Shown here piece after piece: positions 34,637 through 43,259 of a stretch of 64,000 nt of DNA. Origin of the DNA: Ignavibacteriales bacterium (GTDB lineage Bacteria; Bacteroidota; Ignavibacteria; Ignavibacteriales; Ignavibacteriaceae); assembly GCA_016700155.1 (NCBI GenBank), contig CP065001.1:1860001-1924000 (forward strand), in the 5' to 3' direction. Below the pieces are notes generated by a model that saw only the letters and a program-made list of their open reading frames with translations, was not told the origin of the DNA and did not search any database. Each line of letters opens with the position of its first letter. Position 1 is the first letter of the stretch. The translations under genes were made by a program, and so were the position numbers.

Positions 34637-35470
34637 ATGCGCAAAGATTTTGTATTACTGAAAGACGATACAGAAAGAATAAGTGTATCCACTTTTGGTA
34701 ATTCTAATCAAAGCGGTAGTCCCTGTATAATACTTGTTCACGGATTTAAGGGATTTAAGGACTGGGGATTCTTCCCTTATACTGCTGAATATTTTTCTAA
34801 GCAGGGATTTTTTGTTCTTACATTTAATTTCAGTCATAATGGAATTGGTTCTAATGAAACTGAATTTACCGAACTGGATTTGTTCGCTAAGAATACTTTT
34901 TCCAGGGAAGTATCGGAACTTGAATTCATCATTCAATCTTTACTTTCAGGTAAATCAGGACTTCCCCAAAAAACTAATATCATTTTGATAGGACATAGCA
35001 GAGGCGGAGCAATTGCTGCTCTTACTGCCGGTAAGTTTAATGAAGTCTCTTGTTTAGTTCTCTGGGCTTCAGTGTGTAAGTTAGACAGGTACACAAACCG
35101 TCAGAAAACCGAGTGGAAAAAAGATGGAAAGATTGACGTTCTGAATACCCGAACTAAACAAATTTTGTCATTGAATGTTTCACTCCTTGAAGATATTGAA
35201 AAGAATTCATCAGGATCTTTGAATATTCAAAATTCAGTCGCTTCCTTTCACAAGCCATTACTTATAGTTCATGGCGATCAGGATGTGACAGTTCCGGTTA
35301 AAGAAGCTTATCAGTTATTTGACTGGGCTGATAAATCCAGCACTAGCATATGCATTATTGAAGGAACGGGACATACGTTTCATGTTCAACATCCTTTTGA
35401 AGGACTGAACGATAAATTTGAACGAGTACTTGAAAAGACTAACAATTTTATAAAGAAAAATCTTAATTGA
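34637..35470 (+). CDS. Alpha/beta hydrolase
   Basis: From ATG 34637 the protein has 277 residues. The nucleophile elbow is IGHSRGGAIAALTAG, the acid is in LIVHGDQDVTVPVKEAYQLF and the His in EGTGHTFHVQHPF. The early VHGFKGFKDWGFFPYTAEYFSKQGFFVLTFNFSHNG resembles serine hydrolases of the dienelactone/peptidase S9 type. The substrate is unknown. A TTG at 34628 is an alternative start but forms part of the promoter box. bioY follows 7 bp later. Confidence 0.9.
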   Translation: MRKDFVLLKDDTERISVSTFGNSNQSGSPCIILVHGFKGFKDWGFFPYTAEYFSKQGFFVLTFNFSHNGIGSNETEFTELDLFAKNTFSREVSELEFIIQSLLSGKSGLPQKTNIILIGHSRGGAIAALTAGKFNEVSCLVLWASVCKLDRYTNRQKTEWKKDGKIDVLNTRTKQILSLNVSLLEDIEKNSSGSLNIQNSVASFHKPLLIVHGDQDVTVPVKEAYQLFDWADKSSTSICIIEGTGHTFHVQHPFEGLNDKFERVLEKTNNFIKKNLN

Positions 35471-35477
35471 GGTAAAT

Positions 35478-36047
35478 ATGATTATCAGTGAAAATCTTAA
35501 AAGTTTAAAATCTATAAACACAGTAAGCAGAATTTTCTCATCTTCACTTTTTGGAGTGTTGTCGTTTGCGTTACTTACCGCAGTAGCAGCACAGATCGCC
35601 ATACCTGTAAAACCTGTTCCATTTACTTTACAAACAATGATTGTTTTATTATCCGGAGCTGTTCTCGGTGCCAAAAAAGGATTCTACAGCCAGGTAATAT
35701 ATTTAACATTGGGAGCAATCGGTCTTCCGGTTTTTGCCCAAACACCTGACGCAACATTTGGTATAGCAAGATTAATAGGTCCAACCGGTGGTTATCTTTT
35801 AGCGTTTCCATTAGCTGCTTTTCTGATTGGTTACTTAATTCAAAAAAATAAATCTTATACCACAGTTGTGGCATCAATGTTCTTTGGTGAACTGTTGATC
35901 ATAACTATCGGTGTTTTTCATCTCAACTTATTTTACGTTCACAACTTTAAGGTAGCTGTACAAACCGGTGCTGCAATATTCTCTGTGTGGATGGTTATAA
36001 AAGTTTTTGTTGCCGCAGCAATCTTTTCAAGATTTAACAGAAAATAA
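35478..36047 (+). CDS. bioY: Biotin transporter BioY
   Basis: The 189-residue membrane protein is the BioY substrate-binding component of ECF-type transport: PVKPVPFTLQTMIVLLSGAVLGAKKGFYSQVIYLTLGAIGLPVF and IGPTGGYLLAFPLAAFLIGYL, with about six helices. No bioM/bioN genes are adjacent, so it may act alone or with a shared energising module. Biotin demand fits the biotin-dependent decarboxylase at the left end. GAGG lies 8 nt before ATG. Confidence 0.94.
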   Translation: MIISENLKSLKSINTVSRIFSSSLFGVLSFALLTAVAAQIAIPVKPVPFTLQTMIVLLSGAVLGAKKGFYSQVIYLTLGAIGLPVFAQTPDATFGIARLIGPTGGYLLAFPLAAFLIGYLIQKNKSYTTVVASMFFGELLIITIGVFHLNLFYVHNFKVAVQTGAAIFSVWMVIKVFVAAAIFSRFNRK

Positions 36048-36104
36048 AATTATAGCTACTGCTTCTTTTTAAGTTCAACTTCTCTCAAACAATTTGCGGG
36101 ATTT

Positions 36105-38105
36105 ATGGGTCTGAAGAACGGCATTTTTATTATCATTTTTATTTCTGCATCAGTATTCTTTATAAAGAATAGTTTAAACCTCATAAAATATCTAAAGGTT
36201 GGTAAAAAGCAGGATAACCGGTTTGATAATATTCCGGCACGACTTAAAAAAGTCTGGACTATTGCTTTTGCACAGTCAAAACTTCTGAGAGATCCTGTTG
36301 CAGGTACTCTGCATCTATTAATCTTCTGGGGTTTCGTACTTTTTTTATTCGCAGTTATTGAAGCAATTATTCAGGGTTTTTACTCATCTTTCAGTTTATC
36401 CTTTTTAGGGCCTTTTTATTCAGTGATAACTATTATCCAGGATTTCTTTGGTGTACTTGTAATTATTGCCGTGTTAGCCTCTCTCTATAGACGCTTCATA
36501 AAAAAAGTACCAAGGTTGATGGTTGACAAATCAGGACAGATTGATGCGGCTTTTATCCTTCTGATGATAATGTTTGTCTGCATTACGATGTTTGGACAGA
36601 ATATTTCACTCGTCGCCAATAACAATTTTGTACTTCATGACTTTGAAATAAGACCCATATCAGCATTGCTAAGCCCTGTATTTTTCTCTGGGGCAAACAG
36701 CTCATCTAATATTTGGTATGAGATATTTTGGTGGGCTCATATTCTGATCGTGTTTGGATTTTTAAATTTTCTACCTTTTTCAAAACACCTGCATGTACTC
36801 ACATCAATTCCGAACACTTTTTTCTCAAATAAAGATGAAATACGCAATACACTAAAACCTCTGAACCTTGAGGATGAGAATGTAGAAGTTTACGGAGCCT
36901 CAGATATTGAACATTTTTCATGGAAACAATTATTAGATGGGTACTCATGCACTGAATGTGGAAGATGTACTGCTTCTTGTCCTGCGGCAACGGTAGGCAA
37001 ATCCTTATCGCCGAGAAAAATCATTGTTGATATACGTCACAGAACAATGGACAAAGCACCATTAATCGTCAACAATATTACTGAGAGTGAAGTGTTTGAA
37101 AAGCCACTTGTACACAATTATATCAGTGACACCGAACTTTGGCAGTGCACTACTTGTATGGCTTGTGTTCAGGAGTGCCCGGTAATGATTGAGCATGTTG
37201 ATTCAATTGTTGATATGAGAAGAAATCTGGTGTTAACCGAATCGGAATTTCCGGCAAATCTGAATTCAGTTTTTAAAAGTATTGAAACAAATTATACTCC
37301 ATGGGCTTTTAATCAGAGTGATCGTGCTAATTGGTCGGAAGGAATGAATATTAAAACTCTGGCAGATGATTCAGGCGGCGAAGTATTATTCTGGGTCGGT
37401 TGCGCTGGATCATTTGATGCACGTTACAAAAAAGTGACTGTTGCATTCGCTAGTCTTATGCAGAAAGCAGGTATAGATTTTAGAATACTCGGCAATGAAG
37501 AAAAATGCAATGGCGATACTGCAAGACGTCTTGGTAATGAATATCTTGCCCAGACAATGATGCAGGAAAATATCACAACACTGAACGGATATGGAGTAAA
37601 AAATATAGTGACTGCATGTCCACACTGTTTTCATTCTCTGAAAAACGAATACAAGCAATTTGGCGGTGATTTCAATGTAACTCATCACTCCGAATTTATA
37701 ACATCACTGATCAGTGAAGGTAAATTAGAACTGAAAACAGAAAATGAAAAACAGAAAATAACTTATCACGATTCATGCTATTTAGGAAGATATAATAACG
37801 TTTATGAGCAGCCGCGAAAAGCTTTATCATCAATAAAGCACAATGATGTGGTTGAGATGAACCGGAATAAAAGCAAAGGCTTTTGCTGTGGTGCCGGCGG
37901 CGGTAGAATGTTTCTTGAGGATGAAGATGGCGGAAGAATCAATATTGAAAGAACACAGGAAGCTTTATCGACAAATGCCGATACAATAGCTTCTGCATGC
38001 CCGTTCTGTATGACTATGTTGACTGACGGGGTTAAACATTTTGAAAAAAATGAGGAGGTTAGTGTAAAAGATATTGCGGAGATAGTCCTTGAAAATTGCA
38101 AATAA
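36105..38105 (+). CDS. Membrane Fe-S oxidoreductase of the ETF:menaquinone reductase / FadF type
   Basis: The 666-residue protein has a heme-b-like membrane domain (helices at about 7-30, 68-95, 105-128, 148-168, 205-225) with candidate His ligands at 70, 211 and 228/230. Two 4Fe-4S sets follow (CTECGRCTASCP at 282-293 and CTTCMACVQECP at 348-359). Two CCG domains come last (FWVGCAGSFDARYKK...ACPHCFHSLK and HDSCYLGRYN...GFCCGAGGGRMF...ACPFCMTML). This is the order of the ETF:menaquinone oxidoreductase and FadF proteins, which pass electrons from acyl-CoA dehydrogenase/ETF to the quinone pool. A heterodisulfide-reductase-like partner role is the alternative. Confidence 0.9.
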   Translation: MGLKNGIFIIIFISASVFFIKNSLNLIKYLKVGKKQDNRFDNIPARLKKVWTIAFAQSKLLRDPVAGTLHLLIFWGFVLFLFAVIEAIIQGFYSSFSLSFLGPFYSVITIIQDFFGVLVIIAVLASLYRRFIKKVPRLMVDKSGQIDAAFILLMIMFVCITMFGQNISLVANNNFVLHDFEIRPISALLSPVFFSGANSSSNIWYEIFWWAHILIVFGFLNFLPFSKHLHVLTSIPNTFFSNKDEIRNTLKPLNLEDENVEVYGASDIEHFSWKQLLDGYSCTECGRCTASCPAATVGKSLSPRKIIVDIRHRTMDKAPLIVNNITESEVFEKPLVHNYISDTELWQCTTCMACVQECPVMIEHVDSIVDMRRNLVLTESEFPANLNSVFKSIETNYTPWAFNQSDRANWSEGMNIKTLADDSGGEVLFWVGCAGSFDARYKKVTVAFASLMQKAGIDFRILGNEEKCNGDTARRLGNEYLAQTMMQENITTLNGYGVKNIVTACPHCFHSLKNEYKQFGGDFNVTHHSEFITSLISEGKLELKTENEKQKITYHDSCYLGRYNNVYEQPRKALSSIKHNDVVEMNRNKSKGFCCGAGGGRMFLEDEDGGRINIERTQEALSTNADTIASACPFCMTMLTDGVKHFEKNEEVSVKDIAEIVLENCK

Positions 38106-38153
38106 ATTTAAAATTCATTTGATTTTTAGAGATTTTTAGCGCTATTTTCTGTC

Positions 38154-38201
38154 AGTATTATTAAAACCAAATCCGAAAGTTCCATTTTTAGTATTATTAA
38201 A
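38154..38201. repeat. Direct repeat upstream of the H1-like gene
   Basis: AGTATTATTAAA occurs at 38154-38165 and again at 38190-38201, a 36-bp period (about 3.4 helical turns) within the short upstream region of the next gene. It may be a paired protein-binding site or chance in AT-rich DNA. Confidence 0.35.
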
Positions 38202-38231
38202 CAATTTCATTAATCAAATTAGGAGGCTTAA

Positions 38232-38426
38232 ATGACCAGATTAGAAGACTTAATGCAGGCAGTTAGAAATCTTGAAGGGGATTTTGAGAAGTTTTACATA
38301 AAAGGACAAGCTGCGGCTGGTACAAGGTTACGTAAAGGATTGAGTGAATTAAGAAAACTTGCACAGGATGTTAGAAAAGAAGTCCAGGATTTAAAAGCTC
38401 AGAGAAAAGCTGAAAAAACCAAATAA
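38232..38426 (+). CDS. Histone H1-like (Hc1 family) small basic protein
   Basis: The 64-residue protein carries KGQAAAGTRLRKGLSELRKLAQDVRKEVQ, matching the Bacteroidota H1-like pattern (GNKAAGxRARKxxLEIxKLxKEFRKxS). A lysine-rich tail (KAQRKAEKTK) follows. It probably binds DNA as a chromosome-compacting protein. AGGAGG precedes ATG by 7 nt, one of the best ribosome sites in the window, consistent with high expression. It is followed at once by a terminator, so it is a single-gene transcript. Confidence 0.8.
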   Translation: MTRLEDLMQAVRNLEGDFEKFYIKGQAAAGTRLRKGLSELRKLAQDVRKEVQDLKAQRKAEKTK

Positions 38427-38453
38427 TTAAAATCTTAATTATTTTATAAGGAG

Positions 38454-38487
38454 GGCTGGGTTATTTATTAATCCAGCCATTTTTTTT
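38454..38487 (+). terminator. Intrinsic terminator of the H1-like gene
   Basis: Arms GGCTGGGTTA (38454-38463) and TAATCCAGCC (38469-38478) pair over 10 bp (one G-U), then A and eight T. The next start codon (ATG 38488) directly follows the T-run. Confidence 0.9.
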
Positions 38488-39681
38488 ATGAGCCGTTACC
38501 TAATAATTCTCTCAATAGCATTTTTCTTTGCTCAACAGGGTGAAGTAAAAGTTAATCTTTCTTCTGCTAATGAAGTCAATCGATATCAAGAGGATGACAG
38601 TACAAGATCTGTTAGTCTTTCATTTGTAGGTGATTTGATGTGTCACTCGGTTCAATATAATTATGCCAGAGTAAATAAAGACAGTTTTGATTTCAGTCCT
38701 TCTTACAGATATATAAAACAGTATCTCTCCCAAAGTGATGTGACAATAGGCAATTTAGAAACAGTCACTGCCGGAAAAAAAGCTGGCTACTCGGGTTATC
38801 CTTTTTTTAATTCCCCTGATGAATACATCTCAGCCTTAAAGGATGCAGGATTTGATTATTTAGTTACTGCAAACAATCACTCATTGGATAAAGGTGAAGC
38901 CGGTATCTTAAAAACTATTGAAAATATAAATCGAAATGGATTAGATTATAACGGTACTTTCATATCAGAGCAGGATAGAGATTCATCCCGCATTATAAGC
39001 CGGAATGGAATTAATCTTGGTTACCTTTCTTATACTTATGGAACAAATGGAGTCAAAATTCCCAAAGGGAAAAAATATCTTATCAATCTTATCGATACGA
39101 TTTTGATAAAGGAAGATATAGAGAAATTAAAATCAGAAAATGTTGATGCTGTAATTGTTCATTTTCATTTTGGTGAAGAATACAAAAGAGAACCAAATAA
39201 GTTTCAAAAAGATATTGTTGCAAAAACAATTGAATACGGTGCTGATTTTATTATTGGCGGACATCCGCACGTGCTTCAACCGGTGGATTTTGTTAAAAGT
39301 AATTCGTCAGGTATTGATACAGTATTCGTTGCCTATTCATTGGGTAATTTTATTTCCAATCAACGTTGGCGTTACTCTGACGCAGGTGCGATTCTAAATC
39401 TTGAATTGTCAAAAAATGAAAATGGGAATATCAGGATTGAGAAAATTAATTATCTCCCGACCTGGGTATTCAAAGGAAACACGGGATCAAAGAATGAGTA
39501 TATCATACTTCCATCTGAAAGTTACAATGATACTTCATTGACATTCCTTAAAAATTCTGATCGTAAATTAATGGAAGAAGCATTTTTTGATTCGCAGGAG
39601 ATACTTACAAAATATTCACATATTGATTTAAAGCATATAAATTCAAAAACAAATTTAATGGGCAAAAACAATGGCTATTAA
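38488..39681 (+). CDS. CapA-family (poly-gamma-glutamate capsule type) metallophosphatase-like protein
   Basis: The 397-residue product has an N-terminal signal (about 1-16) and the PGA_cap fold motifs: LSFVGDLMCHSVQYNYA, VTIGNLETVTAG, FDYLVTANNHSLDKGEAGI, VIVHFHFGEEYKREPNKFQK and IIGGHPHVLQPVDF...VAYSLGNFISNQ. Family members resemble calcineurin phosphatases; CapA itself takes part in poly-glutamate capsule retention, but no capB/C genes are adjacent, so the role here is open. No Shine-Dalgarno fits between the T-run and ATG. Confidence 0.9.
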   Translation: MSRYLIILSIAFFFAQQGEVKVNLSSANEVNRYQEDDSTRSVSLSFVGDLMCHSVQYNYARVNKDSFDFSPSYRYIKQYLSQSDVTIGNLETVTAGKKAGYSGYPFFNSPDEYISALKDAGFDYLVTANNHSLDKGEAGILKTIENINRNGLDYNGTFISEQDRDSSRIISRNGINLGYLSYTYGTNGVKIPKGKKYLINLIDTILIKEDIEKLKSENVDAVIVHFHFGEEYKREPNKFQKDIVAKTIEYGADFIIGGHPHVLQPVDFVKSNSSGIDTVFVAYSLGNFISNQRWRYSDAGAILNLELSKNENGNIRIEKINYLPTWVFKGNTGSKNEYIILPSESYNDTSLTFLKNSDRKLMEEAFFDSQEILTKYSHIDLKHINSKTNLMGKNNGY

Positions 39682-39862
39682 AAGGTTTATCCTTCGTTTC
39701 ATACAGGTATTCGCATTAACGTTTTTTGTGAATGCAGTTATAGTTTATGTTTACTCGATTATTGTGCACGGAGAAGGAAGTTTTGCTTTCGATACGACAA
39801 TTCTATTCTCCCTTACATTCGGATTAGTATTTGCAATTATGGAATTGCTAAACCGAAAATAG
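39671..39862 (+). CDS. Small two-helix membrane protein
   Basis: The 63-residue protein has two membrane segments (ILRFIQVFALTFFVNAVIVYVYSII and TILFSLTFGLVFAIMELL) joined by a short loop HGEGSFAFD. It overlaps the CapA gene by 11 bp and lies 2 bp before the DUF3267 gene, so it belongs to one translation-coupled set. Function is unknown; related two-helix proteins are common in Bacteroidota. Confidence 0.7.
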   Translation: MAIKRFILRFIQVFALTFFVNAVIVYVYSIIVHGEGSFAFDTTILFSLTFGLVFAIMELLNRK

Positions 39863-39864
39863 AA

Positions 39865-40470
39865 ATGCTGACAGAACCCAGTCCTAATCAAAATAAAAAA
39901 GATCTGTCAGTTTCAATGCTGGCGGCAAATTTGTACAGCATCCCGATTGTTCTTCTTGTTTCTGCATTCACTGTAACTCCATTTTTACTTATCTGGGGGA
40001 TGAAACCATTCAGAACCGGTTTTAATGAGTTTTCAAATCTGTTTGTTTTTATTCCCGCTGTATTGATTGGTGTTGTGCTTCATGAGATCATTCATGCAGT
40101 TTCGTGGAAATATCTTGGAAGAAAATCATGGGACACCATTAAAATAGGCTTCCAGTGGGAGACAATTACTCCTTATGCACATTGTTCAGAACCAGTAAAT
40201 GTGAAGGTCTATCGTGCAGGAACAATTGCACCAGTAATCATTCTGGGATTCATTCCAGTTTTAATTGCTACTATTTCCGGGAATGGATGGTTAATGACAT
40301 TCGGATTTCTTTTTACAGTTGCTGCAGGCGGTGACTTTTTAATTTTATGGTTAATAAGAAAGGTAAATAGTGATTACTTAATTGAAGATCATCCCGAACG
40401 AGCGGGATGTTATGTGCTGGAAAAAATATCTGGTGATAATTCTGAAATTATAGATAAAATAAATCAATAA
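39865..40470 (+). CDS. DUF3267-type membrane protein with HExxH motif
   Basis: The 201-residue protein has four hydrophobic segments and VVLHEIIHAVSWKYLG, an HExxH zinc-protease motif at the end of a helix, followed by TITPYAHCSEPVNVKVYRAGTIAP, as in DUF3267 (YhfC/Spo4-site-2-like) proteins. A membrane metalloprotease or zinc-binding role is plausible. A GC-rich hairpin lies in the coding region near its 3' end. It overlaps the convergent gene by 7 bp. Confidence 0.82.
   Translation: MLTEPSPNQNKKDLSVSMLAANLYSIPIVLLVSAFTVTPFLLIWGMKPFRTGFNEFSNLFVFIPAVLIGVVLHEIIHAVSWKYLGRKSWDTIKIGFQWETITPYAHCSEPVNVKVYRAGTIAPVIILGFIPVLIATISGNGWLMTFGFLFTVAAGGDFLILWLIRKVNSDYLIEDHPERAGCYVLEKISGDNSEIIDKINQ
40390..40409. 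repeat. GC-rich hairpin inside the DUF3267 gene
   Basis: CATCCCG-aacgag-CGGGATG forms a perfect 7-bp GC-rich stem and encodes DHPERAGC in the hydrophilic tail. It stands out from the AT-rich surroundings and resembles the palindromes at 2758-2771 and 60961-60977 only in type. Confidence 0.45.
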
Positions 40471-40865
40471 TAGTTTTTGATAATACTTCTTATGCTCTCC
40501 TCTGAGCTAATAAATTTTGGTAAAGCACAATTACGTATTCTGCACCAGTCAAAAATGGTATCAATTTGTTTTTGTGTCGGTACTGCGTCTTCAGGAAGCC
40601 AGCGCCATTTGTAGCCTGGGAATTTTTTATGATCAACATCCCAGGTTAACAATTTTATCCATCCCTGTTTCTTTAAGAATTTCATCGGATCAAAATGTAA
40701 TCCCTTCTTTTGAACTTCTTTAATATTAATGTGGTAGTAATATTCTGAAAGTTTTTTCGAAAGTTCTAAATGTTCTGCCACTTTGCAGGGGATAAGTTTC
40801 CCATCGGGAGATAGCCAACCGTTATTTGTGTTTAATGTGTGATCAGGAATAGAAGAACTAACCAT
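40464..40865 (-). CDS. Conserved-looking hypothetical protein
   Basis: The 133-residue product is soluble and aromatic-rich. It contains NNGWLSPDGKLIPCKVAEHLELSKKL, KKQGWIKLLTWDVDHKKFPGYKWRWLPEDAVPTQKQIDTIFDWC and three cysteines. The GWLSPDG...C...H and PTQKQIDTIF patterns are similar to small proteins I associate with genome-scattered or phage-derived hypotheticals, but I cannot name a family. It lies alone on the minus strand between two plus-strand groups, with its 3' end overlapping the DUF3267 gene, which hints at later insertion. Confidence 0.65.
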   Translation of the reverse strand: MVSSSIPDHTLNTNNGWLSPDGKLIPCKVAEHLELSKKLSEYYYHINIKEVQKKGLHFDPMKFLKKQGWIKLLTWDVDHKKFPGYKWRWLPEDAVPTQKQIDTIFDWCRIRNCALPKFISSEESIRSIIKNYY

Positions 40866-40929
40866 GGACTCCTTTTAAATGTTGAATAATGACACCAATA
40901 TATATACACTGAGCTGTTACATTAACAGG

Positions 40930-40976
40930 AGTTTTAATTCATCAAAGCCCTCCTTTGAAATAATTCCATTAAAACT
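40930..40976. repeat. Nested inverted repeat upstream of isocitrate dehydrogenase
   Basis: The outer arms AGTTTTAAT (40930-40938) and ATTAAAACT (40968-40976) enclose an inner hairpin CAAAG-ccctc-CTTTG (40943-40957), followed by TTTATTCTT. This may be a terminator-like leader structure in front of the dehydrogenase operon, or the remains of a small palindromic element. Confidence 0.45.
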
Positions 40977-41035
40977 TTTATTCTTATATTTAATATATAA
41001 AATTCTGATTTATAATTGAACAGGAGATTAGTTCA

Positions 41036-42064
41036 TTGAGTCATCAACTAACATTAATTCCGGGCGATGGTATCGGACCTGAGATTACAAAAGCAACAAC
41101 AAAGGTAATAGAACACTCAGGAGTAAAAATAGATTGGGAAGTGATGGAAGCAGGTATGAGTGCATTGGAAAAATACCGCGACCCCTTACCAGCAGAAGTA
41201 ATAGAATCAATAAGCAGAAACAAAGTTGCACTAAAAGGACCCTTAACGACACCAGTCGGTAAAGGATTCAGAAGTGTTAATGTTGCTTTGAGAAAAGAGT
41301 TTGAACTTTATGTTAATCAGCGTCCTGCAAAAACTTATAAAGGAATCAAAACTTTATACTTCGATCACATCGATTTAATGATTTTCAGAGAGAACCTTGA
41401 AGAATTTTATTCCGGTATTGAGCATTATATAGACAGTAGCCGTTCGGCAGCGGAGACAATTGGTATTATTACTCGTCGTGGTTCTGAAAGGATTTTACGA
41501 TATGCCTTTAACTACGCAAAGCAGCATGGCAGAAAGAAAATTACAGTCGTTCATAAAGCAAATATTTTAAAATATACTGGAGGACTATTCCTTGATGTAG
41601 CCGAACAGATGGCACCTGAATATCCTGAAGTAATTTTCGACACAAAAATTGTTGACAATATGGCTATGCAAATGGTGATGAATCCATATCAATTTGATGT
41701 AATCGTTACAACTAATTTATTTGGTGATATTCTATCCGACCTCGCCTCAGGACTTGTAGGCGGACTGGGATTGGCACCCGGCGCAAACATAGGTGATGGC
41801 ATTGCACTATTCGAAGCGGTGCACGGTTCGGCACCTGATATTGCAGGTCAAAATATTGCAAACCCCGCCGCACTAATGCTGGCAAGTGTAATGATGCTTG
41901 AATATATCGGTGAAATAAAACCCGCAAAGAGGATTGAAAAAGCAATCGCTTCGGTTATTGAAAAAGGAATGGAAGTAACAAAAGATATTAATCCTAAAAA
42001 TTTTGTTGGAACTGATAAATTTGCTGATGCGGTGATTTCGGAACTGGATAAGTTAAGTGAATAA
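41036..42064 (+). CDS. NAD-dependent isocitrate dehydrogenase (beta-decarboxylating dehydrogenase family)
   Basis: The 342-residue enzyme has LIPGDGIGPEI, KGPLTTPVGKGFRSVNVALRKEFELYVNQRPAKTYKG (the Ser and the two Arg that bind the substrate), ENLEEFYSGIEHY, VHKANILKYTGG (catalytic Lys) and NLFGDILSDLASGLVGGLGLAPGANIGDG. The SVNVALRKEFELYxNxRP and YSGIEH segments favour isocitrate over isopropylmalate. No leu genes are adjacent. The cofactor is inferred as NAD from family. The start is TTG 41036 with CAGGAG upstream. Confidence 0.88.
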   Translation: MSHQLTLIPGDGIGPEITKATTKVIEHSGVKIDWEVMEAGMSALEKYRDPLPAEVIESISRNKVALKGPLTTPVGKGFRSVNVALRKEFELYVNQRPAKTYKGIKTLYFDHIDLMIFRENLEEFYSGIEHYIDSSRSAAETIGIITRRGSERILRYAFNYAKQHGRKKITVVHKANILKYTGGLFLDVAEQMAPEYPEVIFDTKIVDNMAMQMVMNPYQFDVIVTTNLFGDILSDLASGLVGGLGLAPGANIGDGIALFEAVHGSAPDIAGQNIANPAALMLASVMMLEYIGEIKPAKRIEKAIASVIEKGMEVTKDINPKNFVGTDKFADAVISELDKLSE

Positions 42065-43259
42065 AAAAACACCTCTTGTTCTTATCTTCTTAACAGTTTT
42101 TATTGACCTGCTTGGATTCGGAATTTTAATTCCAATCTTACCGACCTTCGCGACAAAAGAATTAAAAGTTGATGAAACGGCAATAGGAATAGTCATCGCG
42201 ATTTATTCGCTGACCCAGTTTTTCTTTAATCCTGTTTTCGGAAAACTTTCCGATAAATACGGAAGGCGACCAATCATTGTAATTTCATTATTACTTAACG
42301 CAGTTGGTTATATAGTCTTTTCATTTACTCATACTTATCTGATGTTAATAATATCGCGTATCATAGCCGGGGTTGGAGGAAGCAGTATAGGTGTTGCCCA
42401 GGCATATATTGCAGATGTTACAACCAGAGAAGAACGATCAAAAGGAATGGGCTTGATTGGAGCTGCGTTTGGATTGGGCTTCGTTTTTGGACCGCTCATT
42501 GGCGGAATGCTTTCAGAATATGGATATTCCGTTACTGGTTTTGTTTCTGCCGGATTTTCTTTCCTGGCATTTTTGCTTACACTCTTTTATTTACCTGAAT
42601 CAAATCTGAACAGAAATAATGTAGCACCGTCTAAAAGAACATTATTCAATGTCGAAGCTGCAAAAAAAATATTTTCAAAACCGGATTTATCAATCATCAT
42701 TATTTTGTTTTTTATTCTGACTTTTTCTGTAGCAAACATTTATGGTACATTCGCATTATTAGGATTCAAAGTATACCATTTTACAGATTTACAAAACGGA
42801 TATATGTACGGAATAGTCGGATTATCGTCAGCAATTGTACAGGGAGGTTTGCTAAATTTTGTTTCGAAATATATTAATCAGAAAAGAATGATTACTATTG
42901 GTTCATTTTTAATGATGGCGGGACTTGCACTTCTTCCTTATGGCGGGTCGTTAGCCGGGCTTGCTGTTGTTGTGGTAATACTTTCTCTTGGAACAGGTTC
43001 ATTACAACCGACATTACTAAGTTTGATATCTGAAGTAACCTCTGAGAGTGAACAGGGAATTACCCTTGGATTGAATCAGTCATTCTCTGCTCTTGCCCGT
43101 GTTCTTGGTCCCCTATGGGGCGGCTTCGCATTTGAATTTATTGGATATCCTTTTCCGTTTTTAACAGGTGCAGCTTTTACCTTTTTAATTTTTCTGATTA
43201 GTATATTTTATTTACCGAAAATACTTCGATCAAATGATAATCAAAATAATGAGACTTGA
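42057..43259 (+). CDS. MFS transporter, TetA/DHA1-like
   Basis: The 400-residue protein has 12 predicted helices and MFS motif A GKLSDKYGRRPIIVIS. Helix 4-5 contains RIIAGVGGSSIGVAQAYIADVTTREERSKGMGLIGAAFGLGFVFGPLIGG, typical of TetA-type drug/H+ antiporters. The substrate is unknown. It starts at GTG 42057 within the end of the dehydrogenase gene (8-bp overlap). Confidence 0.9.
   Translation: MNKKTPLVLIFLTVFIDLLGFGILIPILPTFATKELKVDETAIGIVIAIYSLTQFFFNPVFGKLSDKYGRRPIIVISLLLNAVGYIVFSFTHTYLMLIISRIIAGVGGSSIGVAQAYIADVTTREERSKGMGLIGAAFGLGFVFGPLIGGMLSEYGYSVTGFVSAGFSFLAFLLTLFYLPESNLNRNNVAPSKRTLFNVEAAKKIFSKPDLSIIIILFFILTFSVANIYGTFALLGFKVYHFTDLQNGYMYGIVGLSSAIVQGGLLNFVSKYINQKRMITIGSFLMMAGLALLPYGGSLAGLAVVVVILSLGTGSLQPTLLSLISEVTSESEQGITLGLNQSFSALARVLGPLWGGFAFEFIGYPFPFLTGAAFTFLIFLISIFYLPKILRSNDNQNNET

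Noticed and set aside
40390..40409. Terminator inside the DUF3267 gene
   Set aside because: There is no T-run after the stem and it lies within a continuing coding frame.
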